In this document: positions 1 to 11,104 of the stretch, piece by piece
Numbering within the stretch: position 1 is the stretch's first letter
Layout: each line of letters opens with the position of its first letter
Assembly: GCA_002270565.1 (NCBI GenBank)
Contig: NQMI01000163.1
Span: forward strand, 1 to 64,000
Reading direction: 5' to 3'
Length of the DNA: 64,000 nt
Source of the DNA: Stenocarpella maydis
Lineage: Eukaryota; Ascomycota; Sordariomycetes; Diaporthales; Diaporthaceae
Notes under the pieces: generated by a model
Databases searched by the model: none
The model's input: the letters and a program-made list of their open reading frames with translations, nothing else
Told to the model about the DNA's origin: nothing
Position numbers and translations under genes: made by a program

Positions 1-70
1 CTATTACAGCCTCTTACTTATAAGCAGTTCTAGCGGGGAAGCTACTCTTATAAGTAAGAGGCTGTAATAG
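1..70. repeat. 24-bp perfect inverted repeat (hairpin)
   Basis: Bases 1-24 are the exact reverse complement of 47-70, separated by a 22-bp spacer. Such long perfect arms are unusual inside a heavily mutated block. It could be a transposon end, a MITE or a junction between two inverted copies. The left edge of the window cuts off context, so the arms may extend further outwards. Confidence 0.9.
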
Positions 71-839
71 CTCAAGGGCATTGCTAGAGCAAAGGTATTA
101 TATAAGTCATCTTTAGAATGAAGAAGAAGTACTAGCCTTATGCATTTAGCTTAAAAATACTAGTATAATTACTCTTCTTCCAGCCGCTAGTTAATCTCCT
201 TTTCTTTATATTTAAATGCCTCTTTACTAAGGTAGGTATCTTTATTAATTATCTTCTTAATACTTAAGTATAGTAGTACAACCGTATATGCGCTGGGAGG
301 GAGTATATCTGCCTTATGAGGTTGGGTTTCAGGAGGAAGCATAAACTAGGTCTCCAAATCAGCAGATTATACTCCAGGCATGCCCTACTTAGATGCAGCA
401 ATACTATAGCATAATAAAGTTAGCTAGAATATAGGGGCTATACTAATATCCTAAATAATCTACTTCTTTAAAAGAATTTAAAAGTTTAAATTACAAGGGT
501 TATAAATACAAGTAGAGTAAATAAGTATATGCAGCAGCTAAATAATGAAATAATAACATATAAGCGCTATATTCCTAGGGAGATAAATATAACTAAACTT
601 TCCCTTCTTTCCTCCTCCCTCTATTTATTTCTTTTTCCCCCTTCTTATATAAGAATTCCTCCTTACTACTTTATTATTTCAAAGCTACTTATAACTTATG
701 CCTTTATAATAGGCCCCTTTAATATAATCTTAAGGTGAAACCTTTAATATATAATCTTCTTTGGTACTATTTGGGCTGCTTAGTACATACTAGTTGCTTC
801 TTTATAGCGCCCTTATAGGGCCTTTAAGTGCCTTAGCCT

Positions 840-1600
840 AGAGTGGCATACTGGATCCTGACAATTTGGAAAATATATAAGGTATTAGCTTATAAATATT
901 AAGATATAATAGCTATTATTAAGAGGATTTAAAGGAACTATTACATTCTTAACCTTAAAGAAAATATTAAAAACATTCTTAGTAAGTATAACTCTTATAA
1001 TTAGAATAAAATAATGAGATATAAACCTTATAAATTATTAAGGCTTCTATTAATATTAATATCTATATAGTTATCTATTAGTTTAAATTTTATTATTAAG
1101 CTACCCCTTTTATAAGAACCCTTAACTAAATTACTATATAGTGGCATTCTAATAGTAATTTATAAAATAAATAAGTATATATACTTTATATTATATAAAA
1201 AAGCTAGTATAGTAGAAGAACTTATATATATATTCTTAGGGATTATTTTAAGTAATTATAGAATATTATATAAAATTGTCCAAAACAAAGATAAGCTTTT
1301 TTTATTAAACCTGTAAAAGTTATTAATAAAGAAGCTTAAAGTAGAATTTAAGCTCTAAATAATAGTATATTTATAAATAAATAAAAATAAATTAAATTAA
1401 AAAACAATATCTTTATTATTATATTAATTAAATATAAGATAATTAAATTAAGTTATTATTACTAGTATAGTTTATTTATAATAGTATAACTATCAATATA
1501 ACTTAATACTTACCTTTCTTTATACTCTATAAGTATAAACTATGAGTATATTATAAGTTACTATTAGATAATATAACTATAGAATACTTTATTAAATAAA
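840..1600 (+). mobile_element. RIP-mutated Ty3/gypsy retrotransposon, integrase region
   Basis: One reading frame (codon starts at multiples of 3, for example 969) keeps recognisable integrase similarity from about 900 to 1340 despite many stops. In order it shows the decayed HHCC zinc-binding region, the segment around 1017-1040 (KIMRYKPY), the catalytic-core start (ISLNF, where SMDF is usual), the stretch VEELIYIFL near 1218, and NKDKLF near 1290. Replacements are the expected transitions, such as Trp codons turned to TAG or TAA and Cys to Tyr. I see no indel from about 900 to 1340, so decay there is by point mutation. Similarity fades after about 1600. Flanking LTRs could not be identified. 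Confidence 0.75.
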
Positions 1601-2005
1601 AAGGCTATAACTTAAGTAAAAATATATAAGAACTAATGAAAAACCTAATAACTATTAGAATAAGCTTAAGTAGTACTATACCTAGTCTATAGCAGACTAA
1701 CCTTCTAAAGCTAAAAATATAACCTTAAGTAAAATAAATACTTACTAATTAGGAGTTTTAGAGAACTAGAATAAAGATCTACTAAAACTACCTAATAGTC
1801 TTAAAACTAAATTAGTACTAACTTTAACTAATACTAAGGATTAATTATTTAAAAGAATATATTAATTAATAATGTAATTAAAAAACCATATATAAATCTA
1901 TTTAATAATTAGCTAATTAGTGAAATAATATTAGACTAATTAATAATTTAATCAGATAAAAGACCGTATTATTTAATATATTTACTAGTTAAGATATATA
2001 TTAAT

Positions 2006-2075
2006 AAAATTATCTAATAATAAAATTATCTAATAGTAAAAGTATCTAATAATAAAATTATCTAATAATAAAATT
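2006..2075. repeat. Four tandem 16-bp units
   Basis: The unit AAAATTATCTAATAAT occurs at 2006, 2022, 2038 and 2054, followed by a partial fifth copy. Two units carry one substitution each. This is an AT-rich minisatellite within the RIP block with no evident coding role. Confidence 0.85.
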
Positions 2076-2935
2076 AAGCATTAGATAAGCTACTTATAAG
2101 TATATTTCCCCTATTACTAGTGTCTAGAAACTTTTCTTAATTAATATTAGCATTTACTATAAAACTTTAATTAAAAATACCTATTTCTCCCTTAGAATGC
2201 AACTAGACCTCTTATACTATTATATTACTAGCCTCTTCTATAGAAGAATAGCAAGCAGCCTTAGCAGATTGCTTAGTAATCTATATATGCTTTATATTAG
2301 CCTCTTCCTTCTTTATATAATTAGCTTATTAATAATAATTATACCCTAATATATAATATATACTATCTTCTTAGCTTATTAATATTATTATTGTTATAAA
2401 TAGTATACCTTTATAGTTAGTCTTTTTAATTCCTTCTTAGCTTTATTAAATATAGCCTTAGCTAAGTTATATTATTTAGTAATCTTTTATATTTAAGTAA
2501 CTATAAGCCTATATATATTATAATTTTTTTATATATAATAAATATATTTATAATAATTAAAAGAGTTTTTGTTTAAAGGTGCTATAAGGAGTCTTATTAG
2601 TACTATAAAATAAATAAGTTTATATAATAATATTATAAGAGAAAATAATAAGAAATAGAAATTTATTTTATTGAATGTTTTTAAAGTTATAAACTGACTT
2701 TAAAATATAAAAACTTTTAATAGAATTAAATATAATAGATTAAAAAGGTATAAATTAAGAACTAGTAAATAAGGTTAACTTATAAATTACTTTTGAGAAT
2801 AAAAAATAAGAAAGAAGATAATATTATAAGCTAAATATAATAGCACCTAAGGGATTTATTCTAATAACTAAGGAATTAGAATTAAATATTAAAATGTAAC
2901 CCTATAGGCCCTTAATGATAGAATTAGTAATTATA

Positions 2936-2952
2936 TAGGGTTAGGGTTAGGG
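2936..2952. repeat. Interstitial telomere-like repeat
   Basis: The run TAGGG TTAGGG TTAGGG matches the canonical fungal telomere repeat TTAGGG. It is too short for a telomere and is embedded in AT-rich repeat sequence on both sides. It may be a healed break, a relic of a subtelomere or chance. Confidence 0.6.
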
Positions 2953-4470
2953 ACTTCCTAACTAGAGTAAACTAATAAAATTAGCAGCAGTTCTAACAAC
3001 TATAAGAGTAGACTGTTTATATTATTAGAATTTTTATAGTTTATTATTAATAATAAATGAAGAGATAAACTATATAAGTATGTACCTATTTCTAATAGAT
3101 AGCACTTAGATAAAATAACTCTTTAGTAGTTAATTTAAGTATCTAAGTACTTATTTAGATAGCCTTATTAGCTCTTATTTATCTATACTTAAACTATATA
3201 TCATTATGTTTATAACTTAAACATCTTCTAAACATAAATCTATATATTAGGTTTACTAACCAGGAACCTTAGTAATTATTATATAATTAAAATTAAATAT
3301 AATAATATAACTTTATAAATATTAATATATATAATTAATAATTAAACTTAAACTAAACTTAAACTTTAAAACTTACTAATAAAGTAAATTAGATGGATTA
3401 TTGATAATTATTATTATCTATCATTAACATATATGAAAATTAAAATATACAAAAACATAATATAATTTATAAGAAAGTAGCTAGGTGCTATATATAGCTA
3501 TTCTGATTTTATGTATTAAAAACGTTTATGCTAATCTTGCTAAAACCCTTAAACTAAGCCCAAAATAGATACAAATTCCAGAGTAGCTTAAATTTTATAT
3601 AGTTTAGCTATTATTTTCTTTACTTAATTTTCAGATTTTTCTTCTATAAACTATATTAGAAAAACGAAATTATTAGAGTCTAAAACTAAAGTTTCAAATA
3701 ATTAAGCTAAAAGAAATCTGAAAATTCTGAAAAAACAAATCTAACTTATTTATATACTTATAATCAAACCCTAAAATTTTCGTCCTTTGTAGGCCTAGTA
3801 TAAGGGTTTTTAGCAGGGTGTGCACAGATGTTTTTTTATATAAAAAAGTAAGATAGCTATTTCCTAGTCCTAGCTATTTTTTAATTCCCTATATTATTTA
3901 CTATTATAGTAAATTGCTCTTATAAAATAAATTTTCATTTATTAATTTAAATATTTAATTTTATAAATAAATAACTTTATAACTTTTAATTATATTTTCT
4001 TTATAAATAATATCTTTATATATTAAATTAATTAATTGTTATACTATATTACATTATTAATATAAGCCTTATTATCTTTCATATTAAACTTTATATAAAG
4101 TTAATATAACTATTATAATATGTTTTAGTTAAATATATTTATTAAATTTAATTTTTTTTAAAATCTTATTAAATCCCATTAAATTTTAGAATTTTTGAAA
4201 TTTTTGGAATTTTTTTTTGGAAAAATATTAAATATATATTATATATATATTTTTTATAAAAATATTAATTATTTTGTTTTATAGTTTTAAATTTCTTTTA
4301 AATATATTAAATACTTAAAAAGTATTTTTTTAAAATATTAAATTAAATTTATTTAATATAATTTTTAATGAAGTATTATGTATGCTGAGTATATGTTAAG
4401 TATCTTATTAGCTGATGTATTCTACCCCCTTGTTAGCTTTTTAAGGGGCCTACTTTTGTTTCCCCCTTGT

Positions 4471-4827
4471 TAGAAATTTCTACCCCCTTGGCACCTGATA
4501 CCTGCCTAATCCCCTATTCCGAGCGGGCAAGGCTCCGGCGCGGGACAATTGTGGACATAACACGCTTCCTTAACTCCGGATCAGGCCGTCGCCACGCTTA
4601 TTGGTCAAGAAGCCATGGGTTGAGTTCGACAACGAGGTCTAGGTCACGGTCTTTTACACGACCGAGAAGCCGCGGAAGGAGTTACGTCCAGGGGGGTTGA
4701 GAAACATAAAGGGAGACAAAACTCTGGATGGCTTTGAACGTCACACTGGCACAATCCAACTTGCGACCAAACTGACACGTCGCACCCGCCTCCCTTGTGG
4801 CCCATCGATACTAAACAACAATCTGCC
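4471..4827. other. Boundary interval between AT-rich block and first gene
   Basis: This is GC-normal sequence directly after the AT-rich block and serves as the upstream region of the aldo/keto reductase. One + frame (about 4600-4790) reads as plausible protein (KKPWVEFDNEV, one TAG stop at about 4639, then VTVFYTTEKPRKEL), which suggests a coding relic. I do not recognise a family. No complete gene is present. Confidence 0.4.
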
Positions 4828-6011
4828 ATGAGCCGAGTCGCGAAAACCACCATTGCCGGGAAGCCTGTCGGCCCCGTTGGTTTCGGCCTGATGGGTAGGA
4901 TTCGGGCATAAGGACTCGGGCAAGACGAATTCAGCTCTAACATATGACCACCTAGGCTTGACGATGGACCCCGGCTTCTCGTACGAGGACGGGGCCAAGG
5001 CGATGAAGGCAGCACTGGAGCAAGGCGCGAATTTCTGGAACGGCGTGAGCTGCAGAAGCAACCCCCGGCAAATAACCGCGGAGGCGGCCTTCATGGACGT
5101 TGCCACAGCTGACGTACAAATCAGGGCATGTTCTACGGCACGGCAGAGGCCAACTCGCTGCATCTGCTGAAGTACTACTTCACAAGGTACCCCGAGGACG
5201 CAGACAAGGTCGTCCTCTCGATCAAGGGCGCGTACGACCGCGCGACCCACAAGCCGCAGGGCACGCCCGAGGGCATCCGGGCGGCAGTGGAGGAGGCGCT
5301 GCGGGTGCTGGGCGGGGTCAAGAAGATCGACGTGTTCGAGATGGCGCGCGTGGACCCGGGGGTGCCCATCGAGACGAGCGTCGCGGCGCTGGCGGGGCTG
5401 GTCCGCGAGGGCAAGATCGGAGCCATCGGGCTGAGCGAGGTCAGCGCGGCGACGATCCGGCGGGCGGCGGCGGTGGCGGAGATGGCGGCGGTGGAGATCG
5501 AGCTGAGCCTGTTCACGACGGACGTGCTGCGCAACGGGGTTGCGGATGCGTGCCGTGAGCGTGAGTCTCCCGGTGGGGATTTTCCAGGGTTCGTTCTCGG
5601 ACTGACGATTTTCTGATAGTTGATATCGCACTCGTGGCGTACAGCCCGGTCAGCCGCGGATGGCTCACCGGGGAGTTCCGGAAGCCGGAGGATATTCCAG
5701 AGAAGGACATACGGCGTCACTTGCCACGTTTCCAGCCCGGGGCGTTCGAACAGAACCTTAAACTCGTTGAGGCCGTCGAGGGGGTTGCTAGGCGCAAGGG
5801 CGCGACAGTGGCACAAGTAGCCATAGCTTGGGTGAGGCGGCAAGGAGCTATTCCCATCCCCGGTTCGAGGAGGGTTGAGAGGGTGGTGGAGAACTGCCAA
5901 GACGTGGACCTGGACGCGGACGATGTGGCGGAGCTTCAGGCGCTGGCGGATTCTCTGCCCATCGCAGGAGGGAGGTATCCTGCTGCTTTCGAGGCGCTGC
6001 TGAACCAGTAG
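4828..6011 (+). CDS. Aldo/keto reductase, pyridoxal-reductase-like
   Basis: Predicted NAD(P)H-dependent aldo/keto reductase of 327 residues. The closest described group is the fungal pyridoxal reductase (plr1) type, which reduces pyridoxal to pyridoxine; substrate is inferred from family resemblance only. Exons are 4828-4894, 4956-5044, 5125-5560 and 5620-6011; phases agree and the product reads through. Visible features are the N-terminal barrel start (AGKPVGPVGFGLMG), the active-site Tyr56 in NGGMFYG, Lys86 in LSIKG, and the C-terminal cofactor region (AIPIPGSRR). The usual Glu of the NGGEFYG motif is Met here. The usual catalytic His position reads FEMARVDP, as in other ARxDP members. The gene is the first one to the right of the AT-rich block, so it may lie under heterochromatic influence. 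The start is the first Met giving the conserved N-terminus. Confidence 0.85.
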
Positions 6012-7359
6012 AGAGAGTGCATTATCATGCCATCTGGATATGCTCGGGGACCGATGTTTGGAAGAATGGCGGAGGGCACGGGTACAAAACATTGTCAGAC
6101 ATGGAGTGCCGGATGAATCGATTCCCACAGGCTGGTGGGCTCCAATCGTGTGGACCACATGGTGGAAATCGGACGATCCAGAGTGAAAGCATGTGTGGCC
6201 TTGAAAAAAGATGCTTGGGACAAGAGGGCCCGGTGAGACGACACGTGCTGGGTTGCCTGACCAAGTGTTTCGGGTTGGACGTGCGCATAGGAGGTTCATC
6301 ATCCTCGGCCAGTTATGGACGAGGCGATGTTGTCGCAGCATGATGGTTGAGACTGCCGAGGCGGTACCTGAAGATCGGGATTCGCTGCAGGGACGATCGA
6401 CGGGCATCAATTGACCATACACAATGTTTCTAGTCGCCCATTCGCCCACAGGACCAGTGTACAGCGGATGGAGAGAGATACATAAAAAAAGAATAACAAG
6501 AAGAGAATGGCCAAGTCTATCAGGCTGGTGACTCGCGGGAGCCTTCTCGTCTCTGCAGTGTTTGAGAGAGGCAGCTAGCAGCTGTCAAGACTAGCCCTTG
6601 CGCAGGGGACTCCCCGGCAGTTTCAGGGTTCCAAACCGTAGTGTAGTGTACCCTAAAAGGCGGGGCGCAGTCGAGCCCTTGGCGAGGCCTCACTCATCAT
6701 CAGTTGAGTTGCTGCGAGTGTTGCGTAGTGCCAGAAGTAGTGCCAGAGGTGCTGCCAGAAGTGCATGTGCACTCGCCCCCCGCCACCGAGCCACAGGAGA
6801 CGACCAACTTTATTCCAAGGCCCCTGTCGGTTCTGGCCCTGGGCCCATTTCCCTCCCTTCCCGGCTCCAACTCCGCCCGCCGCTGGGCATCAACAAGAAG
6901 ATGATAAAAAAGACAACCCCCACACCTACCAGCCGACCCGACGGCTCGCTGCATCTTGTTTCTGTCAAGCAAGCTCTCTATTCTACCAGGTCTGCCAGTT
7001 CCTTGCGGCGACTGGGGCAGTCAAGCCTCGTGATGCGACAGGGGCAGCAGCATCCCTCACCGACCCCCACCATTTAGACTGACTGGTCTCCGTCATTCCC
7101 CCAGTCCCCAGCCCCCAGCCACCACCCAAGACCACAAACCCGCCCTCATCGCCACGACCAGGACATAAGGCTTCTCGCAGCCAGCCGAGGCGAGGCGAGG
7201 CGCACCGCAACGCTGAAAAGAGAGCCCTCGCTCCAGCGCTCACCATCAAGGTCGTTAGCAATCCGTCTGCCCGTGCGCGCTGCGACTATTAGATTACACC
7301 TTGTCCTAAATCCCCCCCAACCCTCCGTCCGGCCCAACCACTCGGCAGCTCCATTCAAA
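6012..7359. other. Intergenic region and 5' leader of the Sec2-domain gene
   Basis: No frame here looks coding. The right half (about 6650-7350) is C-rich and pyrimidine-rich, as is typical of fungal promoters and leaders, and includes short GCCAGAAGTG-type direct repeats near 6727-6765. Nothing else is recognised. Confidence 0.6.
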
Positions 7360-8352
7360 ATGTCCTCAACAATGACACTCACCATGCCTGCACTCCCGCA
7401 ACCACGACTCAGCACAATCCCCTGCTGCCCTAGCTGCGGCAACGACCTCTCACTGTCCTTCATCCCAAAGGACCTCTCCACCCCCGATGCCCAAGCAGCC
7501 GCCCTCACCGCAGCCCAGAAGCAGATCCAAGACCTCGAGGCACAGGTCCGCCTCCTGAACCAAAAGGCCACCGCCGCCGTCGACCGCTGGGCAGACTACG
7601 AGGACGAGCTGAGCAAGCTCAAGGCCGAGCTAAGCAGGCGCAACAACACCACCGCCAGGCCCCAGACCCCGACCCTGCGCGAGACCCCCTCATCCCCAGC
7701 CACCAGCAGCACCCTCGGCAGCCCCAGCGCCGCCGTCACGAGCTTTGCCTCCGCCGCCAGCAGCCGCATCTCGGCCTACCTGTCCCGCAAGTCCACTCCC
7801 AACCTCAAGGCCCAGCAGCCCGGCCACCAGAGCTCGCTGAGCACCTCGTCCCTCCTCCCCCAGCCCGCCGGTGGGCCCCCGGCCGGCAGCCCAGGCCACC
7901 AGAGCAGCCGCAGCACCTCCTCGCTCGCACCGCCCCGGACCCCCGGCGGGAGCGCACCACCGACGCCGCCGACGCCTCTGACGCTTTCCCTGTCAGGCGG
8001 CAAGGTGACCTGGACCCCCGGCCACAGCCCCGCGCCGTCGAGCGACGACCTCCTCGAGGCGCTGACGCGCGAGCAGCAGATGCGGCTGGCGGCCGAGGGC
8101 AAGCTCAACGACTCATCCCGCGAGATCGAGGACCTGAGCGTGACCCTGTTCGAGCAGGCCAACGAGATGGTCGCCAGCGAGCGGAGGGCCCGCGCCCGGC
8201 TGGAGCAGCGCGTGGGCGAGCTCGAGCGGCGCGAGGGCGAGAAGAAGAGGCGCCTCGAGAGGCTCGAGCAGGCCATGGCGCGCATCGAGAGGGCGAGGGC
8301 CCTACTGCAGGAGGGGGCCGACGGCGGCACGGTGAAGAGGGTTAGTGCGTAA
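7360..8352 (+). CDS. Sec2-domain protein (Rab guanine-nucleotide exchange factor family)
   Basis: Single-exon gene of 330 residues. The C-terminal half (about 234-320) is a continuous coiled coil carrying the Sec2 signature (REIEDLSVTLFEQANEMV). That helix in Sec2 and Rabin8 binds and activates the secretory Rab (Sec4/Rab8), promoting exocytosis and polar growth. The N-terminus has a Cys-rich CCPSC motif near residue 25 and a short coiled coil (about 48-95). The middle (about 100-230) is low-complexity Ser/Pro with two similar GHQSSxSTSSL repeats. The start at 7360 (CAAAATGTC) has a good context. The upstream in-frame extension lacks an ATG. It is much shorter than yeast Sec2 (759 residues), so it may be a paralogous Sec2-domain protein rather than the main exchange factor. 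Confidence 0.8.
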   Translation: MSSTMTLTMPALPQPRLSTIPCCPSCGNDLSLSFIPKDLSTPDAQAAALTAAQKQIQDLEAQVRLLNQKATAAVDRWADYEDELSKLKAELSRRNNTTARPQTPTLRETPSSPATSSTLGSPSAAVTSFASAASSRISAYLSRKSTPNLKAQQPGHQSSLSTSSLLPQPAGGPPAGSPGHQSSRSTSSLAPPRTPGGSAPPTPPTPLTLSLSGGKVTWTPGHSPAPSSDDLLEALTREQQMRLAAEGKLNDSSREIEDLSVTLFEQANEMVASERRARARLEQRVGELERREGEKKRRLERLEQAMARIERARALLQEGADGGTVKRVSA

Positions 8353-8912
8353 TGTTGCATTTGCGCCACCGGGGATTTGGTTGTCTTGCACATTTTACGC
8401 GTGTTTGTTTTGTACCTCTCTCTTCTCTTTGTTCTATCCTTATGATACCATGACGGGATGACTACTACAACTAAGACTACTTACTACATTTAGTAATGGC
8501 TGGATTCAGGGAGAGAATTGTAATGAGGCTTTTGGAGTGTATTTGAAAGGGGGGGGGGGGTTATGTCAAGACTACGGCTAGATTGGTGATAACGCGCCAA
8601 TTCAGCCCAAAAACACTTTGTGTAGAGGGTGGATTCATCACATAGTTGGCTCTCAATAGCAGACATGGCTCTTTGATACAAACGATGCCATCTATGCCTA
8701 CTGGATTTGTGACATGGTCTACTTCTCCTGGCTTCGACTCTCTGCTCAACCTTCTACTCAGCCCAACCCTTGAATCATCTTGTATCCAACCGGGAGTACT
8801 AGACAAGACCCTTGCATGTCTTGATATTTACTAGACGGCCAACGTCAATTACCAACCCGGGGGATAGCCAACTGCTCAAATTTGGAATGAAACTAGCGTC
8901 ATGATCTTCTGC
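8353..8912. other. Convergent 3' region with a 12-G tract
   Basis: This is shared 3' flanking sequence between the Sec2-domain gene (+) and Pus4 (-). It contains a run of twelve G at 8549-8560. No coding frame is supported. Confidence 0.6.
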
Positions 8913-10386
8913 TCAGCTCTTTACCGGACTTCTGCTCATCTCTCGCTTCGGGCTGCCCGAACGGCTCCGGCTCGTTTCCCTCTTGGGGCTTCCAGCCCGA
9001 ACTGGCGTGCCGTCGCGCCTCGGGCTCGGGCTCGGGCTCCTTGCCAGTTTCTCCTCCGTCTTGACCTTCTGTTGCGCCTCGCTCTCCCCGCCGTCCACAC
9101 CGCAGGGCTGGTTCCACCGGCGGATCATGCCCGCGACCTGGGGTCCCCAGACGTCCTCCCCCTTGGAGAGGTCGTCGTACTCGAGGCAGTTGGGCCCGCC
9201 GAGCACAAAGTCGCCCTGCCGCTTCCGCACCAGCTCCGTCATGAGGCCCGCCGACCCGAGCTTCTCGCCCAGGTCGTGAGCTAGCGACCGGACGTAGAAG
9301 CCCGACGTGGCTGTCATGCGGATCTTGACGGCCGGAGGTCCTTTGCCTTCCCACGGGGCAGCCGTGCCTTCCTGGACGGGCGGGACCAGATCTGAACCCC
9401 TGCCCTTGGGCGGCAGCTCGCCCAGCGCGCCCGACATGACTGGCGAGGTCGGCTTGTCCTGGCCGTCGGCGCCGGTGGGGGTCTGGGGCTGGTTGCTGTT
9501 CTTCTTTTGTTTCTTTGCCTGGCGCTCCTTGACCAGGTCGTCCTGCCTCTCCTCGAACTTGCGCTTCAAGTCCTCGTGTTCCGCCAGCGCCTGGGTGTTG
9601 GCCTCCTCTTGTTCGGGCGTCATCGTCTTGCCCGCCGCCTGGTCCCTCTCGACGCGCCACAGCTGCTCGGCGTACTGCTTCTCCGCCGCGGTGGCCTCGG
9701 CAGTCGGCCAGTAGTGGGTGTGGGTCCCAGGCTCGTAGTAGTCCAGCATCTCCAGCTCCGTCACGGTGACCTCCCTCGTCTGGATCTCCCTCGGGATGGG
9801 CTTCCTCTCGCGCGCGTACTCGTATAGCGGCTTGCCCTCCATCTTGAGTGCAGAGAACAGGGGCGGCATCTGCTGGTAGGTCCCGCGGAAGTTCTCCAGC
9901 GCCTCCAAGACCTTCTCTTTTGTGATGTGGTCGTATGGTCGCTTCTTGAGGAGATGGCCGCAGCGATCGTACGAGTCGGAGGAGGCCCCAAAGACGACGA
10001 CTGTCTCGTAGGTCTTGGTGCAGCCGAGGAAGCTGGACAGCGCCTTGGTGCCTTTCCCACAGCCGAGGATAAGGACGCCCGTGGCCATGGGGTCCAGAGT
10101 GCCGCCGTGTCCCATCTTCACCTCAATCGCGCGCTTGACCTTCCGGCGGCGGTTTTGCTGGAACTTGGACTCCCGTTCGCGGGTGGCCCTCTCTTGCTCC
10201 AGCATGGGCTTGAATATACTGGAGGGGTTGAAGTAGGTCTTGCAGTCGCGGATGACTTGGGCAGAGCTCATGCCGTACGGCTTGTTGATGGCTGGGGAGC
10301 ATTTGTCAGAGTCAATTGCCATTGGAGAGTCTCATCATTTGGCGCCACATACCAAAGACGCCATCGAGGACATGTTCTGCCGCCAT
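8913..10386 (-). CDS. PUS4: tRNA pseudouridine synthase Pus4 (TruB family)
   Basis: Predicted enzyme that converts U55 in the T-loop of nuclear and mitochondrial tRNAs to pseudouridine. The product is 470 residues. A 34-bp first exon (10386-10353, MAAEHVLDGVF) is joined over a 61-bp intron to exon 2 (10291-8913), restoring the family start FAINKPYGMSSAQ. The TruB catalytic motif GHGGTLDPMATG is complete, with the nucleophile Asp78. Also visible are the KTY motif after GCTK, the MPPLFSALKMEGKPLYEYAR segment, and a C-terminal core block (MTATSGFYVRSLAHDLG). Between them lies a charged insertion (about 225-330) absent from bacterial TruB. The tail has Arg-Ser repeats (SRSRSGSPKRE, SRSP). It is transcribed divergently from the RFTS-domain gene across about 0.7 kb. 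Confidence 0.93.
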
Positions 10387-11104
10387 CTTGAACAGCCGCT
10401 GGGCCTGCATGTAGCTCGGTTGCAGGCAAAGCTGGTGGAGCCCAAGTTGGTGAGACGGTCAGCGACGATCGAGTCTGGGCAACGAAAAATATCAACACGG
10501 GCACGCTGAGCTCTAGCAGCGGCGTCAGCGTATTGGAGTCAGCAAGGATATAGATCGTGGAGGGGTGTTGGAGCCGGGTCTCTGAATGGCTGGCTGGCTG
10601 GGGTTGGTTATTTTTTTTGCCCTTTGGAACTCCTGGCAGGCAAGCTTGGATTGGCGGCCCCGGGGGGGGAGCATTAGTGTGCACTAGCATTACCCCTGCC
10701 GACGATGCTACACTAGCGTGGAGTGAGATGCCGAAGTACGGATACATACCTGGTGACGTAGCGCAGGGCTGTTTCGAGTGTGCAGTGAGCTAGCCTGCAG
10801 GGTACCGGGTACGTGCCGATCACTTTATGTAGTGTACGCCTCCACACTCATGTCGCGTTGGTGCCGCACTCGCGGGGTCGCGTTCCCGCCTACTTCAAGC
10901 ACCTTCAGCTTGCCTTGCAACTGACTCTCCCCGCTGACAAGCATCCCTCCTCCATCTTCCCGTACCTTTCGCGTCTGCCTTTGAATTATTGATGAGACAC
11001 CTGCGACTGAGGCGTCCGTCTTCTCACCCAGCATCAATTCAATGTCGTCAGTGGCCATCACCATCAATTAAGCACATCAATTCTTCTCCCGTTCCGATCT
11101 TGTG
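10387..11104. promoter_or_regulatory. Divergent promoter region, Pus4 / RFTS-domain gene
   Basis: These 718 bp separate two head-to-head start codons and must hold both promoters. There is a GGCTGGCTGGCTGG-like run near 10585 and an eight-G tract near 10662. No individual regulatory site is identifiable with confidence. Confidence 0.55.

Larger units (their letters stand above)
1..4470. repeat. AT-rich, RIP-degraded repeat block
   Basis: This stretch is overwhelmingly A+T, has almost no CG dinucleotides and is saturated with TA, unlike everything to its right. No open frame of gene size exists. The only identifiable content is a Ty3/gypsy integrase relic near 840-1600, annotated separately. 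It also holds a long inverted repeat at its left end, a 16-bp tandem repeat and a short telomere-like run. The pattern (C to T and G to A changes favouring TpA, coding repeats turned into stop-rich sequence) matches RIP as known in Pezizomycotina. The switch to ordinary GC-rich sequence occurs over a few tens of bases near 4440-4500. The octamer CCCCCTTG occurs three times there (4425, 4462, 4483). Confidence 0.9.

Noticed and set aside
529..738. 69-codon ATG-started frame in the AT-rich block
   Set aside because: It is a chance opening in RIP-mutated DNA, rich in Ile/Tyr/Leu codons created by A+T bias, and has no similarity that I recognise.
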